64,000 nucleotides of DNA from Siphonodentalium dalli (GCA_032622095.1 CP136065.1:218716151-218780150); one strand, 5' to 3'. Numbered from the stretch's first letter, positions 1 through 35,744 are shown. Translations and numbers: made by a program. Notes: a model not told the origin generated them from the letters alone.

Positions 1-1190
1 GCTAATTAATACATTTTGGTCAAATGAAAATTTTATTGGCCAAATTTTTTTTGGCCAAATTAAATCCTAATTTTCGGGGCTGTTCATAATTGAAATTAAT
101 TCCAAATTCGGAAACATGAAACTAACATTCAATATAATTATAATCACATAAATCTGCTTAACCCTTTCAGTGCCAGGGGCCCGATCTCATCGGCCCTAAT
201 TTACGGTCTGTAAAATCAGCCTTTTTTTGGGTTGAATTTTATTTTGGTATGCTTAAGCATGCTATAGCGAATTTAAAAACAAACTGGATAAAACCTTAGG
301 GGCATGTTATAACTCAAAACTATCACCAAGTATACATAGTAATAAATTTGATGCCCATGAAAAACGTAAGATTCCCTGGCACTAAACCTACAAAATAAGT
401 CTGTTAAAGAATATAAGAAAAAAATATTAAAATTGTAAAAAATAATAACAAATGATGAAAAATGGTTAGGCCAATGCATTCTCTTATATATGCGAGGCGA
501 CCTATGGTCGACTCGCATATATAAGAGAATGCATTGGCACAGGGTATATGGGTTGATACAAAAATCGGACCTGGCACTGAAAGGATTAACCAAGTGCAAT
601 AACTCTTTGTCGCTCACACCATGGTCACCAACTAATAAAGTAATGAGCTGTGTTAGTTGTCATCACTATTTTCACCGAGATAAAAACAAAATGTTGCTTA
701 TTATCGTGATGTGGTAACTGTTGAATCCAGTTTGTTGTTAGTAGGTAGACTGGAAGTTTATGACACAATACGTAACCGACATGCCATTGAGTTAAGTACT
801 GCTTGCTTTAGATCCAATTATGGGACTGCCTGATCAAAAAAAATAACATAACCAGTGAACAGATCAAGTGTTTTGATGATAAGTGTTTTAAATCCAATAT
901 TATTTGAAATGGCATTGTTAAATGTTAGAGCTTACCTTGTCTCCTTTGTGAAGCCGTCACAATGGAATCAATGCTCCTGTTACATGGGTTTTCATTGTAC
1001 AATATTTCCAAAGTATGAAACCCGCATTTTCAAGAAAGGCGATACTTTCGTCACCTAACTTCGTTGATCTTTTGAATTAGCTTCCCGTCTCAATTTGGGG
1101 TAAAAAAATGTTTGGCCAAATGAAATTTTTATTGACCAAAAATGGCCATTGGCCAATATAGCCACCGACAGTGCAAACACTGTTCATACT
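1..1190. repeat. Diverged repeated GGCCAAAT segments flanking element P1
   Basis: 13-120 and 1108-1200 share a diverged block (TTTGG.CAAATGAAA, GGCCAAA, CTGTTCATA.TGAA, TTAATTCCA) in direct orientation. Between them, 590-1100 holds no gene that I can support. Confidence 0.4.
162..585. mobile_element. piggyBac-type MITE, family P1
   Basis: TTAA at 158-161 and 586-589 flank termini CCCTTTCAGTGCCAGG and its inverted copy (one base changed at the right end). Inside is a palindrome at about 473-540 (GGCCAATGCATTCTC...). TTAA targets with CCCTTT termini are the piggyBac signature. It carries no transposase frame. Confidence 0.7.
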
Positions 1191-1199
1191 GAATTAATT

Positions 1200-2600
1200 C
1201 CACACTGCTTCAACAATATGTGCACATGATGTGACACGACACAAATTGAAAGAACATCAAAGGTTTCAAAGCTCTGCAGCCGATACTGTTATCTTTGATC
1301 GGCCATCGTGCAATGATGTTTATTTATTAGTGACTTGTCAATTTCACAACTGGTTTTTGTGTAAGTAATTCTACTAAAAAGTGTGGCTTTTGTTTTACCT
1401 TTTAACACTTTCATCGCCTTTGTTGGTATATTGTATTGTACCATTGTACCATTGTTCTGTTAAAACATAGTGTGTTTATTGCGTGCTCAATTTAATGCAA
1501 CTAATCAACTTGGGATTCTGGAGTCGACTTTTGGTGAGCAATTTGTTGACATTTTTTTTTTTGTAAATGTTTTTATTCAGACAATAGATCATTACAGAGA
1601 AGATTGTCTGTTTTTTATGTTTTTTTCTGGGGCTGCGGTGGGGATATACAAATTTCTTACATAGTTTCTAAAAATTAATTTGATATCACATATTCTATTA
1701 TCTAGTTAAATTTATTTGTTGCACATATACTATCGGGATTTCATACCAAAATAACAAATAATAAATACTGTCGTCTATGTATATGGAACATGATTTATCA
1801 TCGGTTAAGATAACAATGCATAATAGGCATATGCCATAGAACAGTGGTCAGTGATAATTTGAGTGAAATTTTTTTAACACTGCCGATTTTGTCAGGCGAT
1901 TTCCCAAGCGATCAAAGTCATGACCCTCTGTCATTGGTTTACCGGAAAAAAAGTCGTTTCAACACTATTTGCTTTACTTACCTACACAGAGTAGTCCAAG
2001 TTTCCTTCAACTCAAACCAGCTTGTGACATCTGTTTGTACAGTGCTTTATAAAAACAGCAGTATACCAAGTGCTTAAAAGGCCTTAAAATCCATCCATTT
2101 TTGCGTGAATCAAAGCTGATTCACAAGTTTGAGGGTACGGTTAATAAATATCAAATCCTGATTATGCCACAATTTGGTTGGGAGGGGGGTATGGTGTATC
2201 ACATATTCCATGTTAGAGACGGTTTGAAGGGCATTCCCCGGGAAAGTAAGCAAAGTATTGAAAATTGCACTTAGTGAAATTCTCAACAGTAAAATCTTAC
2301 TTTAAAATCTTAAAAAAGTTTACCCTCTCCCTGTATCTTCAGTCAAATGAGTTGATGTGAATGTGACACAAATGCAGAATTGCAATATTTATTGTACATG
2401 TATAGCTTTCAATTTTGAAAGATTTACTGTTATATTAGCGAATTGAAAAAAAACCACTCTGGTCTAATAGCTATGATATGATGTGTTTATATAACAAAGC
2501 AGAGATACATGTAAGTATGTGAGATTCAAACTTGATTCTCATGTTTCACTTTGCGAGAATCGTTTGCAAGAATTGATTCTAATTCTTGTACGAATTTTAA
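1200..2600. other. No supported gene; AT-rich sequence
   Basis: Only short chance frames occur here. The frame at 1470-1664 ends in a hydrophobic FFSGAAVGIYKF stretch faintly like the AIF anchor, but it has no acceptable donor and runs into a stop. Confidence 0.5.
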
Positions 2601-2608
2601 TCCCTGTG

Positions 2609-2760
2609 CAAGCCTTGAAATAGGGTGTCTGTCATTTGCAGAATGAGGTCCCCAGAGGGTGAATTTAGTGATGCTACCCCGCATAGTGGGCTAGCATCAC
2701 TAAATTAACCCTCTGGGGGACCTCATTCTGCAAATGACAGACACCCTATTTCAAGGCTTG
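2609..2760. mobile_element. Palindromic hAT-like MITE, family H1 (single, 152 bp)
   Basis: Near-perfect foldback from CAAGCCTTGAAATAG to its inverse, with the arm AGAATGAGGTCCCCAGAGGG. Flanks TCCCTGTG (2601-2608) and GCCCTGTG (2761-2768) look like an 8-bp target duplication with one mismatch. Confidence 0.7.
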
Positions 2761-2768
2761 GCCCTGTG

Positions 2769-5372
2769 CTATCAGGCAACAATTTAAAATATCATTGTTT
2801 CCCCTCACCCTACCACATGTTTCAAGAGTGATTAGGTATTTTATATTTTTTTCTTCTCAAAGAAGCCACTGGATAAGTTTATTCAGCCATTGGTCATGAA
2901 GTGCATGTACGTGATGAAACCCAAATAATAATTTTTACAGGTACATGATACTGACAAATACTGGACCAAATACCAGCTGTTTCATTTAGAGAGCAAACAT
3001 GAGGCCATGTCACGATATTTGATACTGTTCAATATTTGAGATTGATAAACCTGAGCTATTCATGTAGATACAGACGATCCAACTTATTAAAGGAATATGA
3101 TCCTGAAATTTTTTTAGTATTTTCTTTCAATATACCGATAATATATATATAAAATGTCCATAATGCGCATATAATCTAATATTCGGCCGCTAATCGTTAT
3201 TTTTATAACGATTAAAAACAATTCCGAAGTTAGCCGAAGATTTTGTGTTGTAGACGAGTCACGTGATCATCGGCCCGATCACATGATTGTCACGTGTAAA
3301 CATAAGCATAGTCACATAATCGATCACGTGGTAACTCATTGACAACGCATAGATACGCAACGATACCATAAGTTTGCACGCGCAAAGCGATCATGAATTC
3401 GATCGCCGCTTTTGAAGTTTGTCGCATTATGGGAGAACACAGCGAATGCAAATACATCGCAGTTCTCACAATTAAACGTCTTTAGCGTGTTATTATTATA
3501 TGTATCGCGATGTGTTATTATTATAAAGCCATGTCCGTATGTTACGTAGGATCTGGAAACTGGAATGTTTACGAGATGATAATTGTCTATTAGTATAATC
3601 TTTATATGAATATATAATATATAACTTGGACTATTCCGGTAACGAACAAAAAAAGAGAAACACGAGCACATGCTTATATAGATAACTGACCGTAAAATCG
3701 AAATAATATACGATAATTTATTAAAACATCGTGGTAGAATATAGTTATTAATATACCAAAGTCTTCATATGTGATTTATTTTACAGTGAACGCTCTTTAT
3801 TGAGTCATGGTAAAGGAAAATGGGGACTCGACTTAGAACAGTTGTCATCGTGATTATTTACTGATTACACCAATACACGTAAATACACGCACACGAACTT
3901 GCGATATACATGCTTTATATATCTGTCAAAGTCATAGCAATTTCCGGTTTATTAAACTCTTTTTATTCGCACCATATTAGGGATACCCTTAACATGGAAC
4001 GCTCTTTATTGAGTCATGGTGAAGGAAAAAGGGGACTCGAGTTGTCATCGTGAATACTTTACTAAATTATTCATCAATATACTCCCCACTTTATCTGCAA
4101 TTGTATGTATTCGTAACCATGACTGACTCGTCAAATTAAACGCTCTTTATTTGGTATATGTATTCGCTTTTTAGCGATAGGTTCGATTGGATATACTCAT
4201 GACTGGAAGCTCCAGCAAATTTATATTCTTTACGGGAGTTGACGTTTTTCTTGGGATGGCATTCTCGTCGGTGGTCCGTTTGTTTAATGTGGGGGTTGCG
4301 TCTCTTCTGAGTTGTCGTCGGTAGCCACTGTTAGGACCAAGTGTATTCGCGTTGTCCTCAAAACACCTTTTTTCGAAGTGGACGGAACAAATTCTGGACT
4401 ATTTCGTTGGCAACCACTTCAATAGTTTCTGATTTTGCGCAACGGGTTTCCCACAGAACTCCCGCCAAATGTCACGTAAACGAACGTCGTTTGGAAATGA
4501 ATGCAGAATTAATACCTAATTGAGAGTCACTTTTCCGGCCACAGCCGAAAACTGCATTTATGTGGCATTGTCACGAATGAATGATTGTAAATACGGGACA
4601 CTCGGGGCATATATATATATGTGGAAAATTAAAACAACATCGTGAACACGCACCCGAATAGAGTTCACATTTCGGCTCGTGTTTTATAAGCTTTATTTTT
4701 TACACGAAAGTGTTATCTACCCCGCTCAATTGGCCTTCTATATTTTTTGTCAAAACAATAACTTTCCAAACAGCACTTATGACAAGATAACTCACCGGGC
4801 GATGAAAATTCACCACGTGCACACAATGTTATTGACATGCCATGCCCCGCATTAATTCCATTACACTCACGCGCTGATGTCGATTCCGCATTTTCCATCG
4901 CCACTCATATGACGTCATATGGGTAGACACAATTAACTCCGACTCCGATTCCTTGTTTTTAATTAGTTTACTCATTTGACGTCATATGAGGATTTACGAC
5001 GGAGATAGCCGACAACCGGTGGGGATATTATTTATTTATTTCTAGGCTTATTTATTACGCGATTGTTATGGGACTTGGATCATTGTGATTACAATAGGGG
5101 TGGCCTTCCGATAGTGTTTTGTTGTTTCATCAGGATAGCAATCCTTTAACATAACGGAATATAACATATCCCGTTTATAACCATATTAACGTGGTCAAAT
5201 GACCATACAAAGTACACACAAAATGGGCCAAATATCGGAATCCCGCACATAAACATACACGCTTATTAACATAAATTCCTCTTGCACCGAGGCTATGTGA
5301 TAAAGCAGCATTAACTGTATCATAAAATGATGTATATCTGTCATTCTTTGAAACATATGGCTCTATCTAAGG
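2769..5372. other. Unassigned stretch with CpG-bearing segment and direct repeats
   Basis: 3240-5000 has more CpG than its surroundings. A block of about 70 bp (AACGCTCTTTATTGAGTCATG, GGACTCGA, GTTGTCATCGTGA) occurs at 3787-3862 and 3996-4058, and CGCTCTTTAT recurs at 4140. Two CRE palindromes TGACGTCA lie at 4910-4917 and 4977-4984. No convincing + strand exon was found. Confidence 0.4.
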
Positions 5373-5800
5373 AAGTCTGAGTTTAGTGTGTCTTCATTTG
5401 CAGAATGAGGTCTCCAGAGGGTGAATTTAGTGGCTAATAGCGGGATAGCATCACTAAATTTACCCTCTGGGGACCTCATTCTGCTTACAGTAGGCCTCAT
5501 CTTTGGAAAGTTTTTTTATTTTCAAATTTCTATAGAAACTTCTTCAAAGATTCTATTTCTTTTTTAGTTTACTTTCTCTATATCCACAAATTGGCAGATG
5601 ACACATTGCATAATCAAGGTTCCCAATTGGTGTATACATCACAATATTCACCATTTGGGAAATTCAATCTGAGTCCATGTCTCCCATAGCAGATAAGACC
5701 ATGCGGAATGTGGCCATGCTATGCGGAATAGTGTCACTAAATTCAACATCTGGGGACCTCATTCTGCAAATGACACTTACACTAAACTCAGGCTTTTATC
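5373..5800. mobile_element. Palindromic MITE, family H1 (long form)
   Basis: Both ends carry the AGAATGAGGT..CCAGAGGGTGAA module and its inverse. The inner part (5480-5680) is unique to the long form and recurs at 13480-13890, 25199-25735 and 53145-53580. Confidence 0.6.
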
Positions 5801-6194
5801 TATGCCTCTGCATGTTGTACGCTAACTGTACGGAGCAAGATCAGATGCATAGAAACCGATTAAAGTGATGTGAAGCACTCTGATAGGGTGAGAAAATAGA
5901 AATGGAGAATAATCTTGCTCAAAGTAGTTATTTTCACAAGTATTATATCCAAATTGACAACACACATGGCCATTCTTTTAAATTAATTAAATGCAGTGGT
6001 GAAAAGGTTTGCGTCAGTTTATCGCCGATAGTTGCATCCCAAATCGAGATGTACATATTTACAAATGAACATAGTTCAAATGATGTTTTCTATCGAGTGG
6101 TGCGGTCGATATGTTAGAAATTTTCTGTTATGTTAGTAGAATGTTACATTCCTCCATGCAGTTGCCATAGCACCTGAGTAATAACTTATCAGTT

Positions 6195-6402
6195 TCACAT
6201 ATCCGAACAATTCCATAATATGTCTTTAATAACTGTCAAAAATAATGTAATAAATAGAGTTTCAAATACAAAGTTTCTGGGACTTATTCTTGATGATATA
6301 CTTTCATGGAAAGAAATTATTAATACAATTTGTATGCTTCACTTTTCACGGAAAATGCGACAGGTGTACTTCGACATCGGAAAAATTTATGCAGGAGAGT
6401 AA
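6195..6402 (+). pseudogene. Non-LTR retrotransposon reverse-transcriptase fragment
   Basis: The frame at 6220-6402 includes NNVINRVSNTKFLGLILDDI followed by LSWKEII. The pattern V/I-NRV-x-x-TKFLG-x-I/L-x-D-x-x-L-x-W-x-x-H/E-I is typical of the region just after the polymerase core of LINE reverse transcriptases. No start, active site or upstream domain remains, so this is a remnant. Confidence 0.55.
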
Positions 6403-6639
6403 TGGAGAATGATACAATAATATTAACCTGCATTTACCTTTGTGATATTCAAACATTTTTGAATAAAAAATTTCAAATCAAATAGAATATTGGGAATGAA
6501 TCGAATAACGAATCGAGCATCGAATATTCGAAGGATCCTACATGTACTAGTATTAAAGCCTTTAAATGACTGTTTGACTACATGAGAGTGATTTTTTTTA
6601 TCTAAGAAGTGCTCAATTGATTAACATGTATTTTTTCAG

Positions 6640-29390
<22,751 letters not shown>

Positions 29391-29427
29391 TAATAATTGT
29401 CTTAGTTATTACTCATACTAGTGCTAA

Positions 29428-29517
29428 AAATCATGTGATCAGTGCCACATTTGGCAGAAATCATGTGATCAGTGCCACATTTGGCAGAAATCATGTGATC
29501 AGTGCCACATTTGGCAG
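29428..29517. repeat. 30-bp tandem triplication just after the AIFM1 stop
   Basis: Three exact copies of AAATCATGTGATCAGTGCCA + CATTTGGCAG, 38 bases after the TGA, so probably within the 3' UTR. Confidence 0.95.
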
Positions 29518-29612
29518 CATATATTTTTACTCAAAGATGAAAATGGTGCCAGCATGACATTGCTGGCAAAAAGAGTAATGTTCTATGGATTATCTGGAAA
29601 TTTAGTCAGATA

Positions 29613-29821
29613 CAATAATGCTCTAAGTAATCGACTTCTTAACCACAGCAGAGTTATGGGTAACTTTTCAGGATTTCGAAATATGGCTTGTTGCCATTCA
29701 TCGGAAAGCTCTCGGGGAGAGCTTTCCGATGAATGGCAACAAGCCATATTTCCGACTAAATCCTGAAAAGTTACCCATAATTCTGCTGTGGTTAAGAAGT
29801 TGATTACTTAGAGCATTACTG
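29613..29821. mobile_element. Tc1/mariner-like MITE, family T1, complete
   Basis: TA at 29611-29612 and 29822-29823 flank CAATAATGCTCTAAGTAATC and its inverse ending GCATTACTG. Near-perfect hairpin centred near 29717 (GAAAGCTCTCGGGGAGAGCT). Confidence 0.75.
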
Positions 29822-29914
29822 TACCTCAATCTTACGAGTAAAGGTATTTATTATGTTTTTTAAACCAATCATGAGAATTTGAAAATGAGAATGAGAGAAT
29901 TGATAGTCCTGTAA

Positions 29915-30131
29915 CCATGTCTTTACTTAATGGATTCTCCCATTCAGTTATAAAAGTATACAATGGAATGGTCTATTAGTCCTATGGAGGGATGTTCAGG
30001 AAATATTAGCAGACGACAGGCAGGTGAAAAGACAACAGATGTGCAGAAGTATTCATTTTTTTGGTGGGAAATATTCAGATTATAAGTTAAACAAATGACC
30101 TATTGTTCATGAGTATTTGGTAAAGAATGGG
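29915..30131. mobile_element. piggyBac-type MITE, family P2, degraded
   Basis: TTAA at 30132-30135, left target GTAA. Contains ATGGATTCTCCCATTCAG and GCAGACGACAG as in other P2 copies. Confidence 0.5.
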
Positions 30132-30420
30132 TTAAAATTGAGCTTGGGACACTATAGTCCACAGTTCTTTATAAATGTGTGCCAAACCCAAGGACCATGC
30201 ATGCCATGTGATAGATTTAGATGCAAATATTAACATAATAATGACTATTTGAACACAAACTTGTGCTAGGTATAGCAACTGAGGATTTCATTCCCATTAA
30301 ACTGAAATATATCATTCCAGGTAGGACAGGTTATAAATTGTAGTCAAGACTTAGTGCCAAAATGTTTTACTATTAATATAATAAAATTGTCGACAACAGA
30401 AGTTTTAGGTCAATAAAGTT

Positions 30421-31530
30421 TATAGTATAAATATATAAACAATAACTTGAGTTTGGAGGTCATTCTGGTGTATTATCAGCCTGGCAGAAATGATAAACAC
30501 TGCGACCAAAGGACCAAGACGAAGTTGAGGGCCATTAATGAGGTGAAGAGTTGTTAATACACCACAATGCCTGACAGCATCATTTTATTTTATTATTACC
30601 ACTTCCTCTGTTGAGGGATGCATTAAGCAGTATGTGGAAGTAACATTTCATTATCATCCCAACACGTCACGTGACATGTTGACATCATATTACGTGTTGA
30701 GCATTTGCTTGTTGAGCGTTACCATCTTAGTTCCCAGGAAAACTACAGAGAATACCTCATAAAGTGTATATTAATAGTGTGGAAGGAATAAAAGCTTCAG
30801 TTTAACGGTTGGTCATGATTGATATGTTTTGACACATACGATTGACACATATGCAGAACATAATATATTAAAACTATGTAAAATGTTCAACATAGCAAAT
30901 ATTGCCATTCAATATCAGTAAACTCAGTTATAGATAAATATGTCCAACCAATTTAAAAAACAATTACAAACTGCCCCCAGACTAATTTCCTGCCAGAGGT
31001 GACAGGGTGAGTGCTAATCAGAGTCTTGTGACACTGGAGTTCATAACTCTCCGATACATACACACTGACACATTTAGTGAACCCACTAAAAGCTGTATTA
31101 AAACAATCACGCGTGTATGTATCATTACACATAAAAGAATATATACAAAAACCGTGGTAATGTGGAATAATAAAAAAAAACTAGAACATATATACGAAGT
31201 TTGAAATGAGTCATGTTTAGATGCAATTATTTTGGATAAATATTTGTTCAACTGTTTATATATACTATTAGATTCCAGTGTGATCTCCAATTTTCTTTGG
31301 AATAAATTTGTTGATTTTCTATGAACCATTTGTTGTAATAATCATCCCAAAGTCTACAACATTTTGCAAGAAATGGCAGTGGGAGCAACCAATCTTAGGG
31401 GGGACTTCAAAATATATATCCAAAATAAACAATGAATTTTAAGAATTTTAGTTTCCAGAAATACCAAGGAAAGCTGAGGAAAGAACCAATAAGCAACAGA
31501 TGCGATAGTGTGCACACTAATATAATTACT
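30421..31530. other. Intergenic AT-rich sequence
   Basis: Overlapping frames on both strands at 31007-31329 have no supporting features. Confidence 0.5.
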
Positions 31531-31537
31531 CGAAATA

Positions 31538-31642
31538 CAGTAATGTCCTAAGTAATCGACTCCTTAACCAGACCAGAATTATGGGTAACTTTTCAGGATT
31601 ATTCTGCTGTGGTTAAGGAGTTGATTTCTTAGGGCATTACTG
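31538..31642. mobile_element. Tc1/mariner-like MITE, family T1, internal deletion (105 bp)
   Basis: TA target at 31536-31537 and 31643-31644, CAGTAATGTCCTAAGTAATC at the left and the inverse at the right. The hairpin core is missing. Confidence 0.75.
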
Positions 31643-31734
31643 TAGTTACTGGTATTGCACATGGTGTAAAATTAAGTGGTGTTTCCCATCAGTAATACAC
31701 ATTTAGCAATGTTACTCAAGTACAAAGTTGGTAA

Positions 31735-31871
31735 AGAAATAACTTGTTTTGATTAAGGTTATGCAGTTATAACCAAAAAGTTTGAAGACAAATTCTATAA
31801 CGCGTTATAGAACATTTGTCTTCAAACTTTTTGATAACTCGTAACCTTAATTAAAACACGAGTTATTTCTT
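31735..31871. mobile_element. Foldback element, 137 bp
   Basis: AGAAATAACTTGTTTTGATT, AAGTTTGAAGACAAATT and their inverse meet at TCTATAACGCGTTATAGA. The arms are about 60 bp with few mismatches. Confidence 0.65.
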
Positions 31872-32480
31872 ATAATTTAATCCACCATTTCACAGGAGAA
31901 CCAACAAAAGTAGCAGTTGGACGTATAACGAGCATACACCATTGAGTCTATTTCCGATGAAAAAGACACGTGAAGTTGAAAGAGACATCTGTCACTCAAA
32001 ACTTGTGCTTATCGTTTGATCAAGTCGCGTTGGCAAATCAGTGTTTTTGTTTGGCTACTCGCAACAGTTCACACATCACATGGCACTTGGCAGCTGTAAT
32101 TGCACATGTGATTGATATATTCGATCGTGGTGACACAAACCTGTGTTGGTTTTAATTTCCGTGTTTCATTTCTTTGCAAATTTTCAATCTTGCTGATATG
32201 TCTGGTTACATGTGCACTGGATATTAGCATCTAGTACGGTTATTGTCTATACAGTCACATATACCCAAAGGAATTATAATACAGCATCGAAATTTCATGT
32301 TAAATTGTAGGAAGTATCAAACAGTTTCCATGTACATTTTTTAGGCGTGGTCACTCAATGTTGCTGTTATTTCTGTAGCGGGAAAGTAATTAAGAAATTT
32401 AGGTTATCGAGAAATAACCTGATTGGCAAAGTTGTGGCAGCCAATTGTTTTACAGTATTCTGTGGATTGACAGCTTATGC

Positions 32481-33001
32481 TTAAAGATACGGGCGGCGTT
32501 GGCGGTGGGTATGCTGTTAAAATATTCACCTCCGTCAAAAACTTCCATAAACAGAAAGAATAGTAAGATATAGACAGACTTTGTTCTTATGCCAATCAGA
32601 AATATGGCATAAACAGTATGTTATTGTCAATTTTTTCCCCTTTGTTATGTAAACAAAAGCAAAAAACGTTACATTTCCTGGCTTTTGTTTAGATTCGGAT
32701 ATGGTAAACATAAAGAGCTTTATTTGTTACTGTTTTCGTGATATTGAAATAATAAAGAGCGTTTATATCATTTTTGTGTGATTAACCAATAGAATTGCAC
32801 TGTGTTGTGTAAACAGAAGCGCAACATGAGCAGGTTCTTGTTTACGTACATCATCGTACGTCTTGATGACAATATACTGTTTACGCGCTGATTATGTTTG
32901 GCATATGAACAAAACTATATATATTTTGGTGTTCCTTCTGTTGATGGCGATTTGAACACATATGAATATTTCTGCAACGAACGCCGCCCGTGCCTTTAAA
33001 T
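32481..33001. mobile_element. Inverted-repeat MITE with GGGCGGCGTT ends
   Basis: TTAAAGATACGGGCGGCGTT at the left and AACGCCGCCCGTGCCTTTAA at the right. The interior has TACGTACATCATCGTACGT and an AAAGAGC(T)TTAT motif also met near 3790-4150. Confidence 0.65.
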
Positions 33002-33017
33002 TATATTGGAATATCTT

Positions 33018-33922
33018 TTGGTATAGTAAAAGTTCTAATTAAAATTAGACTCTTGAACAAGTCAGTGTAACACGGAGCTGTTCGAGAGTCTAATTGTCCC
33101 CTGAAATTTTCGGAGGACTATTGTAATCAGCCGCGTCCGTCCATCTGTGCGTCCATCCATCCGTCCGGAAGTTATAACTCCAGTAATGATCATCAGATTG
33201 ATTGAAACTTGGTATGTAGGTGTCTCAACCAAGAACACAGGTGCTCTGCAATTCTGGGTTTGATCCGATGTTCTTTTATGGAGTTATTTCCCCTTTTTTT
33301 TACTTAGAAAATTTCTCACTTTTTCGGTTTCCGGATGATATCTCAAGTTTGGATCGTTTAATTGTAAATATCGGATCATACATATCAAGATACAGGTTGA
33401 GTTCGAATTTGAGTTTGATCCGATTATATTTCTTAGAGTTATGGACTTTTTTCGACTTAGAAAATTCAATTTTTTCTTCTTTTTTCTTCTTTTTTCTTTG
33501 GTTTCCAGATGATAACTCAAGTTTGGATTGTTTAATTGGAAATTCTGTCGTTCATATCAAAATACAGGTCAAGTTCGAATTTGAGTTTGATCCAATGATT
33601 TTTCCCAGAGTTATGGGCCTTTCGACTTTGAAAAACATTTTTTATAATTTTCTTATGAGGGTACATGTGTACCTTCATGGTGTAATCAACTCCTCCTACA
33701 GTTTTGAAACTTCAGAGTATTGTTACCCACATATTGGAGATGTGCAACATGTATATAGATGACGGAAAAATTATTTCTTTACGGAATTATTAACCCTTTC
33801 GACTTAGAACATTTCAACATTTTTTTTTATTTCTTTAACAAAGCGGCGTCGACTTGCCACGTTTTCGGGGGACACTGCGGTCGGCTGACCTTTTATTTTA
33901 ATTAGAACTGTTACTATACCAA
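33018..33922. mobile_element. Tandem-core DNA element, family C2, with terminal inverted repeats
   Basis: TTGGTATAGTAAAAGTTCTA at the left and TAGAACTGTTACTATACCAA at the right; the 27-bp TIR has one mismatch. Inside are a CGTCCGTCC run and at least two units of about 180 bp (GATAACTCAAGTTTGGAT, TTCGAATTTGAGTTTGATCC, AGAGTTATGG, TTTCGACTT). The frame 33220-33762 is a by-product. Confidence 0.75.
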
Positions 33923-35088
33923 GTGTAGGGAAATGATACCCTCATACTATTTGTTGAATTTGTTAATAAAGTGAAAGCTTCCTCCCAGTTATAACTCTGT
34001 GACAATTTTGTGGAAGGGGTGACTCAATTTGAAAATATGTTAAAAGTATTAAATTTGTGAATTTAAAGAGCATCGAATGTGCACTGGTGTACTTCTCCTT
34101 CTCGTCTCCCCTTGCCTAACTTTCATCATTTTATAGGCCAAATTCACATTTAATAATAATTAGACTGAAGTGCATCTCAATTGCATGGAAGTGAAATAAG
34201 ATTTGAAACCTTTGATGAAATCCAATTTGTCATGCTTTCAAAGTACAACTATGCAATATTCAGTATAATTGAATTGTACTATAGCAACCCCAATAGAAAA
34301 ATAGTACCTTTGCAGCACAATTGAATTGCACATCAGCACAGTTCAATTTACGCTTCAACATAGTTATTTGCCCAGAAAATGGCTAATCCAGATTCAAGTT
34401 TATTGAAATAAACGAAATGATCAGATGTATATCTTATCCATAGCTGCATTTACCTGGTCTTCAGGTCTTACAATCCAAAATGGTCATCTGGGATATAAGG
34501 TAAGGAAGGCATTTTTTACATTTATTCCTTATTTGAGCTGAAGTGCAAATAGGGGTACTGAATCATAACTAATTACACTGAAGCACACATTATTTGGGCT
34601 GAAGTGCATAATATATTTACCTTATTTGAGCTGAAGCTGAAATCATTTACGCTTAAGCATAAATAATTACACTGGAGCGCAAATACGTCCTATACATGTG
34701 CATGTATCATCAGATATATAATTGTAATTTGTTTGCACTGAAATTCAGATTGTCGTTTGTGCTAAAGCGCAAATAATTAATATATACCGATTCTGCCTAA
34801 ACTTAATTGCAATTGTGCCGAAGCGCAATTTTATTGTTTCAACACTTCAGTGACTTCCCGTACAATAAATTGTGCTTAAATATATATTATGGACTCTTAT
34901 GATATGAGTTTCAGTGCAATGTGAATTGTATTTGAGGCTTTTTCACATTTATTTATTATTTACACTTGAGTGAAAATATTTTACCGGTAATAAATTTATT
35001 TTGGCTTCAGCGCAAATCATGCATTTCAGTGCAAATATCTAAGCCTAACTGAGTTTCCTCAGGAATAACTGAGTCCATTTCATAGTGT

Positions 35089-35655
35089 GGCTGTAGGGGT
35101 CAAATTTGTCACCACATTTTAGTGTGTTGGATACCCAGCTTTACGAAAAGATGTTTTGGGTGCCCATCTTGCCCTTTGTGGGTTAAAGGCGGCATGGATG
35201 GCCTTCATTATAGGTTAAAATTTATAAATAACAGTTACCAAATTATGAAAATTTCCCCAAGAATATACTAAATAGTATAGTATAATGATAGTATGAATGC
35301 GATATTATCAACAAACACACTTTGTGCGAGCCAAGCATTTATTTATATACAGTGAGCTATAAGCAAAACACTCACACAATTTTTTAGGACAGTGATTCAC
35401 AGTGACACATTCAACACCGAAATCTTGAGAGCCAAAGATTAAAGAACGCTAAAGGTATGTTGTAAAAAAAACTTGGTGGCATTATGTTGCCGATAAAACT
35501 ACCCATGCGCCTTGTCATTGGATACAACTTGAGATTTTGGTGTCAACTGCGTGCTGAAAACAGCAAAGATCAGGCTGAGAACCGAAAACACCTTATTGTA
35601 AAGCTGGGTACCCAACACACCAAAATGTGGTGACAATAACCCCTTCAGCCATTGT
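35089..35655. mobile_element. Inverted-repeat element, TIR of about 60 bp
   Basis: GGCTGTAGGGGTCAAATTTG, CACCACATTTTAGTGTGTTG and ATACCCAGCTTTAC at the left match the inverse at 35596-35655 with few changes. Confidence 0.6.
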
Positions 35656-35744
35656 ATGGGTGGAGTGTCTGCAGTTATTATGCTTCTAGCAATTCATGCT
35701 TGACACCAACATCGGTAGGCCTATATGTTCAAGAGATGTCTTAA

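Larger units (their letters stand above)
29391..30420 (+). promoter_or_regulatory. AIFM1 3' flank / probable 3' UTR with candidate poly(A) signal
   Basis: No coding exon was seen after the stop. A 30-bp triplet repeat (29428-29517), a Tc1-like foldback (29613-29821) and a piggyBac-type MITE (29915-30131) lie here. The first plain AATAAA on the + strand is at 30412-30417, so the 3' UTR could be about 1 kb and contain these elements. Without transcript data the end is uncertain. Confidence 0.35.

Noticed and set aside
1470-1664. FFSGAAVGIYKF hydrophobic stretch as a possible AIFM1 anchor exon
   Set aside because: No GTAAG-type donor in phase 0 and a stop directly after; the resemblance to the human anchor is slight.
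3336-3671. 111-residue minus-strand frame
   Set aside because: No recognisable motif, unusual composition and no splice support; likely chance in a CpG-bearing repeat.
33220-33762. 180-residue open frame
   Set aside because: Lies wholly inside the TIR-bounded C2 element and mirrors its tandem units; low-complexity Phe/Ser runs and no homology I recognise.
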